DNA from: Cytophaga sp. FL35
GTDB taxonomy: Bacteria > Bacteroidota > Bacteroidia > Flavobacteriales > Flavobacteriaceae
DNA: 64,000 bases
Reading direction: 5' to 3'
Assembly (NCBI RefSeq): GCF_014349235.1
Contig: NZ_JACSOH010000010.1
Coordinates: 102,427 to 166,426, forward strand
The notes under the pieces are model-generated. The model saw only the letters and a program-made list of their open reading frames with translations. It had not been told where the DNA came from and ran no database searches. Both the position numbers and the translations under genes were made by a program. This document shows, piece after piece, positions 45,789 through 54,719 of the stretch (the first letter of the stretch is position 1; each line of letters begins with the position of its first letter).

Positions 45789-46637
45789 TTAGCGAAAGTT
45801 TTTACGATAATCGGAAGGCGTCTTGCCCATACTTGATTTAAAATAATGGTTGAAATTAGCTAGGTTGTTATAGCCGCTTTCAAAACATATTTGGGTAATT
45901 TGTTTATCGGTCTCCGCCAGTAACTTAGCAGCAATTCCTACACGAACATTTTTTACATATTCCATAAAGGTTAGTCCAGTTTTTTTCTTGAAAAAGCGAC
46001 AAAAAGAACTGGGAGCCATGTTCAGAACATCGGCGGCATCTTCAAGTTTAATGCCTTCTTGTATATTTTGAAAAACATACTCGTACACCTTATTTACTTT
46101 TTCAATGTTCTTTGAAAATACCGATGATTTGTTCATCGGATTGGCCAAAATTTCTCTTTCTTCCACTTTCAATAGGTAACTGAATACCTTTAAAAGTCCA
46201 ATAAAATAGTCCAAACCATCGCTATGGGAAAGTTCTCTTAGGGCTTCACAGATTTCACGGTCGTTTTCTGTTTTAAACCGAACTCCTCTATTGGCCTCTT
46301 TGAGTAGGTTGACTACCTTCTCAAGTTCGGGAATCTTGAAGAAATTAGAGTCGGCCACATTTTCTGAAAAATGAGTGACAATACACGTAGCTTCTTGGTC
46401 TTTCTCCGTGTCGAGCAATTCCCAACAGTGAGGTAACTCCGGACCTAGTAATACAAGGTCGCCCTTTTCAAAATTGGAAATATTATCTCCCACAATCCTT
46501 CTACCTTCTCCAGAAGTAATATAATTCAGCTCGAAATTTTTATGCGAATGTATTCTGGCATTTGAAGATAGGGGGAGCTCTCTTGAAATGAAGGAATGGT
46601 TATTAGGAACGTAAATTTTTTCGAAAACAAATTCCAT
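45789..46637 (-). CDS. AraC-family transcriptional regulator
   Basis: A 282-residue protein with an N-terminal cupin-like sensing domain (about residues 10-110, including RIHSHKNFELNYITSGEG) and a C-terminal double helix-turn-helix (about 180-282, with EDAADVLNMAPSSFCRFFKK and QICFESGYNNLANFNHYFK). It sits between the two paralogous aldolase genes and is divergent from the second. It is the only specific regulator inside the glycan locus, hence the best candidate to bind the promoter block shared by the aldolase and symporter operons. The ligand may be a sugar acid or amino sugar. Confidence 0.88.
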   Translation of the reverse strand: MEFVFEKIYVPNNHSFISRELPLSSNARIHSHKNFELNYITSGEGRRIVGDNISNFEKGDLVLLGPELPHCWELLDTEKDQEATCIVTHFSENVADSNFFKIPELEKVVNLLKEANRGVRFKTENDREICEALRELSHSDGLDYFIGLLKVFSYLLKVEEREILANPMNKSSVFSKNIEKVNKVYEYVFQNIQEGIKLEDAADVLNMAPSSFCRFFKKKTGLTFMEYVKNVRVGIAAKLLAETDKQITQICFESGYNNLANFNHYFKSSMGKTPSDYRKNFR

Positions 46638-46691
46638 ATATAAACATATTTAACACTTATCTCAATATTACGTATTTAATTTCTATTTAAA

Positions 46692-46757
46692 GGTTAAGAT
46701 TCTATGTGTTTTGTGTAAAATAATTGTGGTGAATAGAATCGTTATCGGTTTACTTTG
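46692..46757 (+). promoter_or_regulatory. Shared operator/promoter block upstream of the second DHDPS/NAL gene
   Basis: GGTTAAGATT (46692-46701), ATGTGTTT (46704-46711), GTAAAAT (46715-46721) and GGTTTACTTTG (46747-46757). Offsets equal those of the block at 43524. It lies in the 139-base gap between the AraC gene and the aldolase gene, so it could also serve AraC autoregulation. Confidence 0.7.
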
Positions 46758-46776
46758 TCGGATGTAAATTGAAAAT

Positions 46777-47688
46777 ATGAAATTAAATTTGAGGGGTATT
46801 ATACCTCCTATGGTCACCCCCTTAAAGGCGGATGGAAGCCTAGATGAAGAGGGATTGAAAAACTTGATTGAGCATTTGATTTCGGGCGGTGTTCACGGAA
46901 TATTTTTATTGGGAACGAACGGAGAGGCTACTAGCCTTACGCATGAAAATCGGAAAAAACTGGTTTCCAAAGCTTGTCATTTTATCAATAAAAGGGTTCC
47001 TGTTCTAGTTGGTATTTCCGATACTGTTTTAGAGGATTCCGTTGCTATGTGCGATCATGCCAAATCTTGTGGGGCCGATGCCGTGGTGATAGCTCCACCA
47101 TACTATTTACCCATCTCCGAAGACGAGTTTTTAGATTTTATGCAGGCCTTGGTTCCTCAATTATCTTTGCCATTTGTACTTTACAACATGCCCAGCTGCA
47201 CCAAATTACATTTATCTGTACCCACGGTTAAAAAAATTAAGGATTTAGGAGCTATCGGTATAAAAGACAGTTCTGGAGATTTAGATTATCTTTTAAAGTT
47301 GATAAGCGAATTTAAATCAAGTCCAGACTTTGCTATTATCGCAGGAACAGAATCATTTCTGTCTACCACCATTTTACATGGGGGACATGGGGCAGTGGCC
47401 GGAGGTGCTAATTTCTTCCCGAAACTCTTTGTTGAGCTATACAATGCTTCCCTCATCGGGGAATTGCTAAAGGTGGAGCAATTAAATGAAGAAGTCAATA
47501 AATTATATCATACTATCTATAATGTAGGATCTTTTAGTTCAAAAATTACCAAGGGAACTAAATGCGCTTTGGCAGTGCTGAATATTTGTGAAGACCACAT
47601 GGCCCTTCCTTTAAAAAAGTTTAGCGATATTGAACGCCATAAAATAGCGACCTATGTCCAAAGTTTTCAACAGACTTTGGCCCTTTAA
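46777..47688 (+). CDS. DHDPS/N-acetylneuraminate lyase-family aldolase (copy 2)
   Basis: A 303-residue aldolase, clearly paralogous to the one at 43613. It keeps GTNGE (46-50), Tyr136 (VLYNMPS) and Lys163 (GIKDSSGD). The Asp-Ile-Pro loop of copy 1 is Asn-Met-Pro here, and the GPS after GTNGE is ATS, so substrate preference may differ. It heads an operon with a symporter and a Gfo/Idh/MocA dehydrogenase, 12 bases upstream of the symporter. Confidence 0.88.
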   Translation: MKLNLRGIIPPMVTPLKADGSLDEEGLKNLIEHLISGGVHGIFLLGTNGEATSLTHENRKKLVSKACHFINKRVPVLVGISDTVLEDSVAMCDHAKSCGADAVVIAPPYYLPISEDEFLDFMQALVPQLSLPFVLYNMPSCTKLHLSVPTVKKIKDLGAIGIKDSSGDLDYLLKLISEFKSSPDFAIIAGTESFLSTTILHGGHGAVAGGANFFPKLFVELYNASLIGELLKVEQLNEEVNKLYHTIYNVGSFSSKITKGTKCALAVLNICEDHMALPLKKFSDIERHKIATYVQSFQQTLAL

Positions 47689-47700
47689 AAACCAAAACAA

Positions 47701-49203
47701 ATGAATTATCAGCTGGGAACGGTAGACACCATTATTCTTGTGGTCTATGGATTGATTATGGTGGCCATGGGTGTTTATTTTTTGAGAAAAACCAAGACCT
47801 CTGAGGAATTTATGGTGGCTGGCATGGGCATACCTTCGTGGGCGGCGGGTATTGCCGTGATGAGTGCTTATACGAGCAGTATATCGTATATAGCCGTTCC
47901 CGGAAAGGCATTTGACGATAATTGGCACCCCTTAATATTTGCGCTTACCGCTTTGCCGGTCGCCTGGTTCGTCACTAAATATGTTATTCCCCATTACAGA
48001 AAACACAAAATTATATCGGTATATAAATACTTGGAAGAAAAAATTGGGAATTGGGGCCGAATCTATGCCTCTTTTTCTTTTGTACTCTTTATGATTGGTA
48101 GAACGGCGGTCATACTTTACTTATCATCATTATTACTTACTTCGTTTATTGATTTGGATATACGAACCCTTATAGTGATCATTGGGGTACTAACCATAGC
48201 CTATACCTTAATGGGAGGTATGGAAGCCGTTATTTGGACAGACGTTCTACAATCCATTATTATGATTGGCGGATTGCTTTTTAGTGCCTACGTTTTGACC
48301 ACTGAGGTCTTCTCTCAACCCGATTATTTGATTCAAAAAGCTTTTGATGCGGACAAGTTCAGTTTGGGGGATAGTTCTTTTTCATTTGAAAGCAGAACTA
48401 TTTGGGTGATGATTATTTATGGGGTTACCGAAAATATAAGAAACCTGATGGCTGACCAGAATTACACGCAGAAATACAGTGCAGTCGCTACTGAGGGAAA
48501 AGCAAAACGCTCTGTGTGGATAGCCATGTTGATTTACCTACCGCTCACCGCTATTTTTCTCTACATAGGCACCACAATGTTCGCCTTTTATTCCGGAGCC
48601 GGAAATGTATTGGATGCCGCTATTACCAAAGGGGACGAGGTATTTCCGTTTTTTATAGCTACCGAATTGCCCGTTGGGTTAAAAGGTTTAATTATCGCCG
48701 CAATTTTGGCGGCATCTATGAGTACGGTCGATTCGGCCCTGAACTCGTCGGCAACAGTCTTGTATTTAGATTATTTCAAACGCTATTTCAAACCCAATGC
48801 TTCCGAAAAGACTAGTATTGGCTTCTTAAGGTGGACAACCGTAATTTGGGGAGTACTTGGCATAGCATTTAGCCTGTTATTGATCAACGCCGAAAGTGCC
48901 TTGGATATTTGGTGGCAGATTTCGGGCATTTTTGGCGGTGGAATTCTAGGCCTTTTTCTATTGGCCATTTTCAATGTGAAACCCAAGTTTTGGCAAGGAG
49001 TTACCTCTGTTCTATTTAGCGTTCTTATTATCGTTTGGGGAACTTTTTTTAGGGAGATGCCAGATTCATTCCAATGGTTGCAATGTACCATCGACCCCAT
49101 TATTATTGGTGCTATTGCCACGGCGGGACTCATTGCACTAGCCCTAGTTTTCGTGGGTCTGAACAAGTGGGGCGGTCATACTCCTGATATTAAAAGTGTT
49201 TAA
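47701..49203 (+). CDS. Sodium/solute symporter (SSS family, second copy)
   Basis: A 500-residue inner-membrane protein with about 13 helices. SSS features include the start IILVVYGLIMVAMGVYFLRKTKTSEEF, YTSSISYIAVPGKAF (TM2), and ILAASMSTVDSALNSSATVL near TM9. It is only distantly related to the symporter at 15281 and looks nearer to the sialic-acid/sugar-acid (NanT-SSS-like) branch, though this is an impression. Placement directly after an aldolase gene fits import of the acid sugar that the aldolase cleaves. Confidence 0.88.
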   Translation: MNYQLGTVDTIILVVYGLIMVAMGVYFLRKTKTSEEFMVAGMGIPSWAAGIAVMSAYTSSISYIAVPGKAFDDNWHPLIFALTALPVAWFVTKYVIPHYRKHKIISVYKYLEEKIGNWGRIYASFSFVLFMIGRTAVILYLSSLLLTSFIDLDIRTLIVIIGVLTIAYTLMGGMEAVIWTDVLQSIIMIGGLLFSAYVLTTEVFSQPDYLIQKAFDADKFSLGDSSFSFESRTIWVMIIYGVTENIRNLMADQNYTQKYSAVATEGKAKRSVWIAMLIYLPLTAIFLYIGTTMFAFYSGAGNVLDAAITKGDEVFPFFIATELPVGLKGLIIAAILAASMSTVDSALNSSATVLYLDYFKRYFKPNASEKTSIGFLRWTTVIWGVLGIAFSLLLINAESALDIWWQISGIFGGGILGLFLLAIFNVKPKFWQGVTSVLFSVLIIVWGTFFREMPDSFQWLQCTIDPIIIGAIATAGLIALALVFVGLNKWGGHTPDIKSV

Positions 49204-49204
49204 T

Positions 49205-50197
49205 ATGAAAATACTTAAATGGGGCATATTGGGTACAGCCACCATTGCTGTGGAGCAGCTAATTCCTGCACTTTTAATGAGTGAATTTAATTCCGTGATT
49301 GCCATTGCTTCCCGTAACAAATCGAAAGCGAAGCTTATAGGAGAACGTTTCCGAATTCCAACTTGTTTTGGAGCATACGAGAAGGTGCTGGATATGGATG
49401 AAATTGAAGCGGTTTACATTCCTTTACCCAATCACTTACACGTAGAATGGGCTATAAAAGCTCTGCAAAAAGGAAAACATGTATTGCTGGAAAAACCGGT
49501 GGGAATGAATGCTCAAGAAGCAAATGCGCTGATGGAAGCGTCGGTACAATTTCCTCAATTGAAAATTATGGAAGCCTTTATGTACCGCTTTCACCCACAA
49601 TGGATAAAAGTACGGCAGCTCATCAATAATGGATTTATTGGAAAAGTCACTTTGGTAGAATCTTCTTTTTCGTTTTTTGAGGATAACCCTAAAAGCATAG
49701 TCAACAGTAAAGAGTGTGGAGGAGGGAGTTTGATGGATGTAGGTTGTTACCCCATTTCTGTGGCACGTCTAATTTTTAGAGAAGAACCCATCAGTGTTAT
49801 GGCACAAATGGAGGTGGATCCAAAATTACAGATTGATGCTAGTACCAGTGGCATTTTAGAGTTTAAAACCGGAAGGGCACTTATTCATTCTTCTATCCGA
49901 CAATTTGAAAAGCAAAGTCTAACAATCAGTGGAGAAAAAGGGAGCATTGAAGTAGCTGTCCCATTTAATCCGGAAGCGGATTGGGAAAGCAACCTTATAT
50001 TAAAAAATCATGAGGGAGTGACCGACTTTACGATAGAGAGATGCAATCAATATGTGTTGCAAGTGGATTCCTTTGCACTGTCCGTCCGTAACAAAAGTGT
50101 ACTTCCTATTGGCTTAAAGGAGTCTGTGGCTAATATGAAAGTAATTGATGCATTGAAAGAGAGCCACCAGAAGCAGCGAAAAATATACCTTAGCTGA
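49205..50197 (+). CDS. Gfo/Idh/MocA-family oxidoreductase (second copy)
   Basis: A 330-residue protein with Rossmann motif GILGTATIA, LLEKPVGMNAQEA (catalytic Lys of EKP) and GGGSLMDVGCYPISVARLIF. The frame opens at GTG 49196, but ATG 49205, one base after the symporter stop, is the more natural start. This subgroup resembles xylose/gluconate-type dehydrogenases. It is the last gene of the aldolase-symporter-dehydrogenase operon and converges on the FG-GAP gene. Substrate unknown. Confidence 0.86.
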   Translation: MKILKWGILGTATIAVEQLIPALLMSEFNSVIAIASRNKSKAKLIGERFRIPTCFGAYEKVLDMDEIEAVYIPLPNHLHVEWAIKALQKGKHVLLEKPVGMNAQEANALMEASVQFPQLKIMEAFMYRFHPQWIKVRQLINNGFIGKVTLVESSFSFFEDNPKSIVNSKECGGGSLMDVGCYPISVARLIFREEPISVMAQMEVDPKLQIDASTSGILEFKTGRALIHSSIRQFEKQSLTISGEKGSIEVAVPFNPEADWESNLILKNHEGVTDFTIERCNQYVLQVDSFALSVRNKSVLPIGLKESVANMKVIDALKESHQKQRKIYLS

Positions 50198-50208
50198 TTA
50201 AAGTTTTC

Positions 50209-52179
50209 CTAATCATTTTTCCAGTAATATAAATAACCATCTTCGGCACCCAAAAGCAGATCAGGCTTCCCATTATTATCCCAATTAACAAGGGTGGGGT
50301 CAGTGGAGTGACCGGCTAATTTCAAATCGGATAAATCTCCACGGAATTTGAGGTTCACCCTGTCTTTTTCTTGGCCAACGTTTTCCCAAAGTGCGGCATT
50401 GATGCCATTTACAAGTATATCAATATCTCCGTCATTGTCCCAATCCCCGAAAGCCAATTTTCTGCGTCCGCTACTTCCATACTTCTTTTCGTTTAATTGA
50501 ATTGGACCGTTTTTTTGGTCAATCAACTTATTTTTTCTGTCATACGTTCCGTTTACGGAGTGGAATATTTTTTTTCCCGGTTTTAAAATTAACTCGCCAT
50601 CTTTTGTGTACCGTTCGTAAAAGCTCAAATAACCTTCGTGGTCTAGCATAATCAGGTCGGTCAATCCATCTTGGTTCCAATCAATTGCGGTGGGCGTGGT
50701 ACGCCATTGGGTTGCCAAGGAGTTGGGTTCTGGATCCCACCAGTACCAATCGGGTTTTGGAGTTGTAGTTTCCCAATTGACCGTAACTAATTGTTCTTCG
50801 CCTAGCTTTGGCTGTGTTTTGCTGCCTATATTTTTGTACCAAATGACCTTGCCCCAAATAGAATTGACGATGAGGTCTTTTAATCCGTCATTATCCCAAT
50901 CTTCTACCGATAAGGTAGTATAGCCCCATTTGGCTTCACATGGCCCCTGAATAGAACCATTTTCCCCGGCTTGAATTCGAATTATTTTATTGTCTGATTT
51001 CAACAGTTTTGGAGCGGCCCATTGAGGGGTGTTTCCACCATCTAAGTTTTCGATGAAAGCTATATAACCGGCGGAGTTGCCGCAAATAAGGTCTTCATCG
51101 CCATCATTGTCCCAATCGATGCTAAAAGGCGAGACTAGCGCTCCAAATTTCACATGCTCCGCCTTTTGCCGGAAGTATCTCGGATTCTCAAAAACGGGCA
51201 TGTTGTTTCTGATCGCACCGGTATTTTCTACCCAAGCAACTCTACCATCTTCATCACCTACCACGAGGTCAATGTCCCCATCTTTATCCCAATCAATGGA
51301 AACGGGAAGTATCATTTCCAAATCCATTTTAAGGGTTCCTTCCTTATTCTCTAAAAATCTACCTGTTGCGTACTTAGGTTTTTCACGGGTACCTACATTC
51401 TCGAACCACGTAAAACGGTCTAAAAATTCGCCGCAAATAATATCGAGGTCCCCATCGTTGTCGTAATCGTCAAAATTGGGCGATGGGGCCCCGTAGACAT
51501 CAATAGGCTGGCCTCCGGCCAAAATCTTATCTTTTAGCTCGTAGGTACCGTTGATGTTTTCAATAAGATATACATAACCGTGCAAGGGACCATTGGTCCA
51601 TTTGCCTTGATCGTTAAAGGCATTGTCCCATCCATAATCCTCTCCGTCTTGTATTCCAACGACTATGTCGAGGTCTCCGTCATTTTCATAATCGACATAT
51701 TTCCATTGGTTGAATCGTATTTTATTGTGGAATTTGGAAAAAATATCACTGGGAAAAAGGGAGTCCGGTTGCCGGGTAAATTGTTTTTTAAAATTCGTAA
51801 ATTCTCTACCCGGCTCTAAAAATCGAGGTTCACCATTTACGTAGGAAACCTGAATATGTCTTATGGGTTCGCTCACCTTTACTGGAGGTTCAAAAATAGG
51901 GAATGCATCTCCGCTGCTGTTCTCAAAAAAGAAAAGGCCATTGAAAGGGACATCATTGCAGGAAACCAACAAATCCATATCTCCGTCATTATCATAATCC
52001 ATCGGAAGCGGACTTGCCCAAAGTCCCACTCCTAAATCTACTTCCAAGCCAGGATGATTGAATGATAGGCGTTCAAATTTTGGAGAGGTTTCAGCTAATT
52101 CGCTTTTAGACCTTGTTTTGGCTGCATAGAGTAGAAATAGAAAGGTGCCCAAAAGCACAAGAGAACGGGTTAGTTGCAT
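50209..52179 (-). CDS. Exported FG-GAP/VCBS-repeat protein
   Basis: A 656-residue protein with an N-terminal hydrophobic signal or anchor (residues 5-20). At least eight VCBS/FG-GAP units carry calcium-type loops (DYDNDGDMDLL, DYENDGDLDIVV, DWDKDGDIDLVV, DWDNDGDEDLI, DWNQDGLTDLI). Such integrin-like propellers in PULs are surface or secreted proteins that bind or cleave polysaccharide; no catalytic residues are evident here. It resembles the propeller part of the CXXCH protein at 31017 but lacks the haem motif. Confidence 0.82.
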   Translation of the reverse strand: MQLTRSLVLLGTFLFLLYAAKTRSKSELAETSPKFERLSFNHPGLEVDLGVGLWASPLPMDYDNDGDMDLLVSCNDVPFNGLFFFENSSGDAFPIFEPPVKVSEPIRHIQVSYVNGEPRFLEPGREFTNFKKQFTRQPDSLFPSDIFSKFHNKIRFNQWKYVDYENDGDLDIVVGIQDGEDYGWDNAFNDQGKWTNGPLHGYVYLIENINGTYELKDKILAGGQPIDVYGAPSPNFDDYDNDGDLDIICGEFLDRFTWFENVGTREKPKYATGRFLENKEGTLKMDLEMILPVSIDWDKDGDIDLVVGDEDGRVAWVENTGAIRNNMPVFENPRYFRQKAEHVKFGALVSPFSIDWDNDGDEDLICGNSAGYIAFIENLDGGNTPQWAAPKLLKSDNKIIRIQAGENGSIQGPCEAKWGYTTLSVEDWDNDGLKDLIVNSIWGKVIWYKNIGSKTQPKLGEEQLVTVNWETTTPKPDWYWWDPEPNSLATQWRTTPTAIDWNQDGLTDLIMLDHEGYLSFYERYTKDGELILKPGKKIFHSVNGTYDRKNKLIDQKNGPIQLNEKKYGSSGRRKLAFGDWDNDGDIDILVNGINAALWENVGQEKDRVNLKFRGDLSDLKLAGHSTDPTLVNWDNNGKPDLLLGAEDGYLYYWKND

Positions 52180-52487
52180 TGTTTAAAATGATAATGAAGG
52201 CTAAATATAAATAAATAAGAAGGTTACAGCCTATAGATTTTTAACACTCTTACATGGAAACTTAACACATGAATTCCGCCATTCATAAAAAGGGTAAAAA
52301 ATTTCTACTCTCGCAGTTTGCGGTTTGGCATTCGAATGAGGTTATAATCTTTAATTCATGGGTGACAAGATGTTATAACGAGGAGTTTTTTTGTAGGGCA
52401 ATATTCCATTTGTTTTAATCAAAAATAGAGAAGCAAATAATAGGGTATACCTGTATTTTTAACCTCCATCAAACTAGATTCAAAACC
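52180..52487. other. Intergenic region, no gene seen
   Basis: AT-rich gap between the divergent FG-GAP and propeller genes. It must hold both promoters, but I find no clear TAnnTTTG box at a useful distance on either strand, no copy of the block at 43524, and no strong hairpin. Confidence 0.4.
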
Positions 52488-54695
52488 ATGAAAAAACTCT
52501 TTTTACTTTCAACGCTGTTAATGGCACATTTTGCAACTTCCCAAACCTATAAAGACCAGCCATTTCTACAAGATTATGCAGTAAAATATTCACTGGTCGA
52601 TTCTTTAAAAAATGAAACCCTACAAGAGGTGCAATGCGATAGAAACGGCTTGATTCAGGTACTTGGTAGTTCAGGATTATTTTTGCCGTTTGAAAAAGAA
52701 CTGGTGCAAGACCAAAGGTACCGACCTTTAATGGAGATGAAGATTATAGATGTAGAAGACTCTAATGGACAACACTTTTATTTAACTGATAAAGAGGTTT
52801 TTAGTAATTCGTCTGGTGGTACTTTTTACTTTAATCATGAAATGGCATCCCCGCTTCAAGTTTCGATTTCTGATGACCAAACGGTTTTAGTTGCTTCCCA
52901 GACTCAGTTAAAACTTTTCAAGAACAAACAACTTTTTTGGGAACATTCTTTAAATGACATGGCAGTCAAGCAATTGCTTTTTGACGCTGATCAAAATCGT
53001 TTTCTTTTTTTGACGAAAACGACTATTTACCAGGTCTCTTTAGCAAACCCAGGTTTCGATAGGATTTTTAGTGGTGAAGCGATGCAGGCAATGGCCTTTG
53101 ACGGAACACAATTGGTGGTCGGAACCAGCAATGGTGTTTTGAAACTTTCGGGAAACCCACTAAAACAAGAAGAGGTTTTAACCAACTTGCCCCATAATCA
53201 AATTACCGTGCTTAAAAATGTCAAGGGAGAATTATGGTGCGGTTCTTCAAAAGGGGCCTTTAAGCTTAAGTCAGACGGTAAATTTGATTACTATGCTTCT
53301 AAAAGATGGTTGATAGATGATGCAGTGGTCGATATAGCGGAAGGACCAGACAATAGCGTTTTAATTTTAACCCGGAAGGGACTTTCTCAAATAGAGTTCA
53401 AACCGATGACACTCGCGGAAAAAGCGGTCTATTTTCAAAAAATACAGAGAGAGAGGCATTTACGCTATGGATTAACCGCTAATCTTTCATTGAGGGAACC
53501 GGGCAATTTAGCTACGGGTTATTATAAGGATAGTGACAATGATGGTTTATGGACTTCGATGTATTTAGCGGGTGAGCTTTTTCGTTATGCGGTCACCAAA
53601 AGTGAAGATGCGAAGTTGAATGCTTATGATGCCTTTGCCGCTATGGAAAGGCTGACCGACATCACCCCGATGCATGGTTTTCCAGCGCGATCGTACGAGC
53701 GTGATGGGTATGAGCTTGGTTTTCATGCAAATGGCTTTTCAAAAGAGTGGTATGATAAACAAATTAAGCAAAATGGACGTATCTGGCGTTTGACAGAGGA
53801 TGAAAAATGGCGATGGAAATCTACCACCAGTAGTGATGAGTCGTGCGGCCATTTCTTTGTGTATGCCTTATTTGCAGAATTGGCACCGGATAAAGAATGG
53901 AGGGATCGGGCCGTTCATCAAATCAAAATTCAAACGGATCATATAATGGAGAATGATTGGTATTTGGTGGATTGGAACGGGGAGCCTACGGCTTGGGGAA
54001 GATGGAACCCGAAGTATGTGAATAAGTTTCCAATCAACGTGGGTGATAGACGCTTAAATTCAACACTGATTCTCGCATTTTTACAAACGGCCTATCATTT
54101 TACAAAGGACGAGAAATATAAAAAAGCAGCGCGTAAACTGATCAAAAAGCACGGTTACGATGAAAATGCCAATCGCCCGGCCACTATTATAGGTTATGTA
54201 GAAGGGGAAGATTTAAGTAGTGGATGGAACCATTCCGACGATGAGATGTACTTTTTGACGATACCGGCGTTTGTGAATTATTCTTTTGATGCGGAACAGA
54301 AAGCAAAACACTTTGAAACGGTCAAAAGCCATTGGGAAATTGAGCGTTCGGAGAAAAACCCATTGTGGAATTATTTATTCGCGCTTTCCGGTGGTACCAA
54401 CATTGATTTTGAAGAGTCCGCTTGGTGGCTTCGTGAGTTTCCCATGGATTTAATGGATTGGTCCGTTGATAACAGTCACCGAAAAGATTTGACCACTATC
54501 GAACCCAATTTTAGGGGCCAAACTTATTCCGAAGTGCTCCCCCCAGATGAAAGACCCCTTCATTTTCACAATGGAGCCTATCGTAATAATGGAAAAGGCG
54601 GCGGAAATAGAGAGTATGCACCTTATATTTACTTATTGCCGTATTGGGCTGGTCGCTATGTGGAAGCCATTAGCGCACCTGAAGTAAAAAACTAA
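52488..54695 (+). CDS. Exported protein with N-terminal propeller and C-terminal helical-barrel domain
   Basis: A 735-residue protein with a signal peptide (1-19, ending ATSQ). Residues about 25-310 form repeated blades like the two-component-regulator propeller of hybrid sensors (VVGTSNGVLKLSG, WCGSSKGAFKLKS). Residues about 330-725 are helical with features of an (alpha/alpha) toroid (GLWTSMYLAGELFRYAV, MHGFPARSYERDG, YWAGRYVEAI), as in several glycoside hydrolases and polysaccharide lyases. I do not recognise a GH or PL family. It is followed 24 bases later by a GDPD gene. Confidence 0.7.
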   Translation: MKKLFLLSTLLMAHFATSQTYKDQPFLQDYAVKYSLVDSLKNETLQEVQCDRNGLIQVLGSSGLFLPFEKELVQDQRYRPLMEMKIIDVEDSNGQHFYLTDKEVFSNSSGGTFYFNHEMASPLQVSISDDQTVLVASQTQLKLFKNKQLFWEHSLNDMAVKQLLFDADQNRFLFLTKTTIYQVSLANPGFDRIFSGEAMQAMAFDGTQLVVGTSNGVLKLSGNPLKQEEVLTNLPHNQITVLKNVKGELWCGSSKGAFKLKSDGKFDYYASKRWLIDDAVVDIAEGPDNSVLILTRKGLSQIEFKPMTLAEKAVYFQKIQRERHLRYGLTANLSLREPGNLATGYYKDSDNDGLWTSMYLAGELFRYAVTKSEDAKLNAYDAFAAMERLTDITPMHGFPARSYERDGYELGFHANGFSKEWYDKQIKQNGRIWRLTEDEKWRWKSTTSSDESCGHFFVYALFAELAPDKEWRDRAVHQIKIQTDHIMENDWYLVDWNGEPTAWGRWNPKYVNKFPINVGDRRLNSTLILAFLQTAYHFTKDEKYKKAARKLIKKHGYDENANRPATIIGYVEGEDLSSGWNHSDDEMYFLTIPAFVNYSFDAEQKAKHFETVKSHWEIERSEKNPLWNYLFALSGGTNIDFEESAWWLREFPMDLMDWSVDNSHRKDLTTIEPNFRGQTYSEVLPPDERPLHFHNGAYRNNGKGGGNREYAPYIYLLPYWAGRYVEAISAPEVKN

Positions 54696-54719
54696 AAGTC
54701 CATCCTAAACACAAAAAGC

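Noticed and set aside
43613..47688. Naming the aldolases NanA and the locus a sialic-acid cluster
   Set aside because: Catalytic residues are shared by the whole DHDPS/NAL family, and no NanE, NanK, epimerase, sialidase or NagA/NagB is present in the window.
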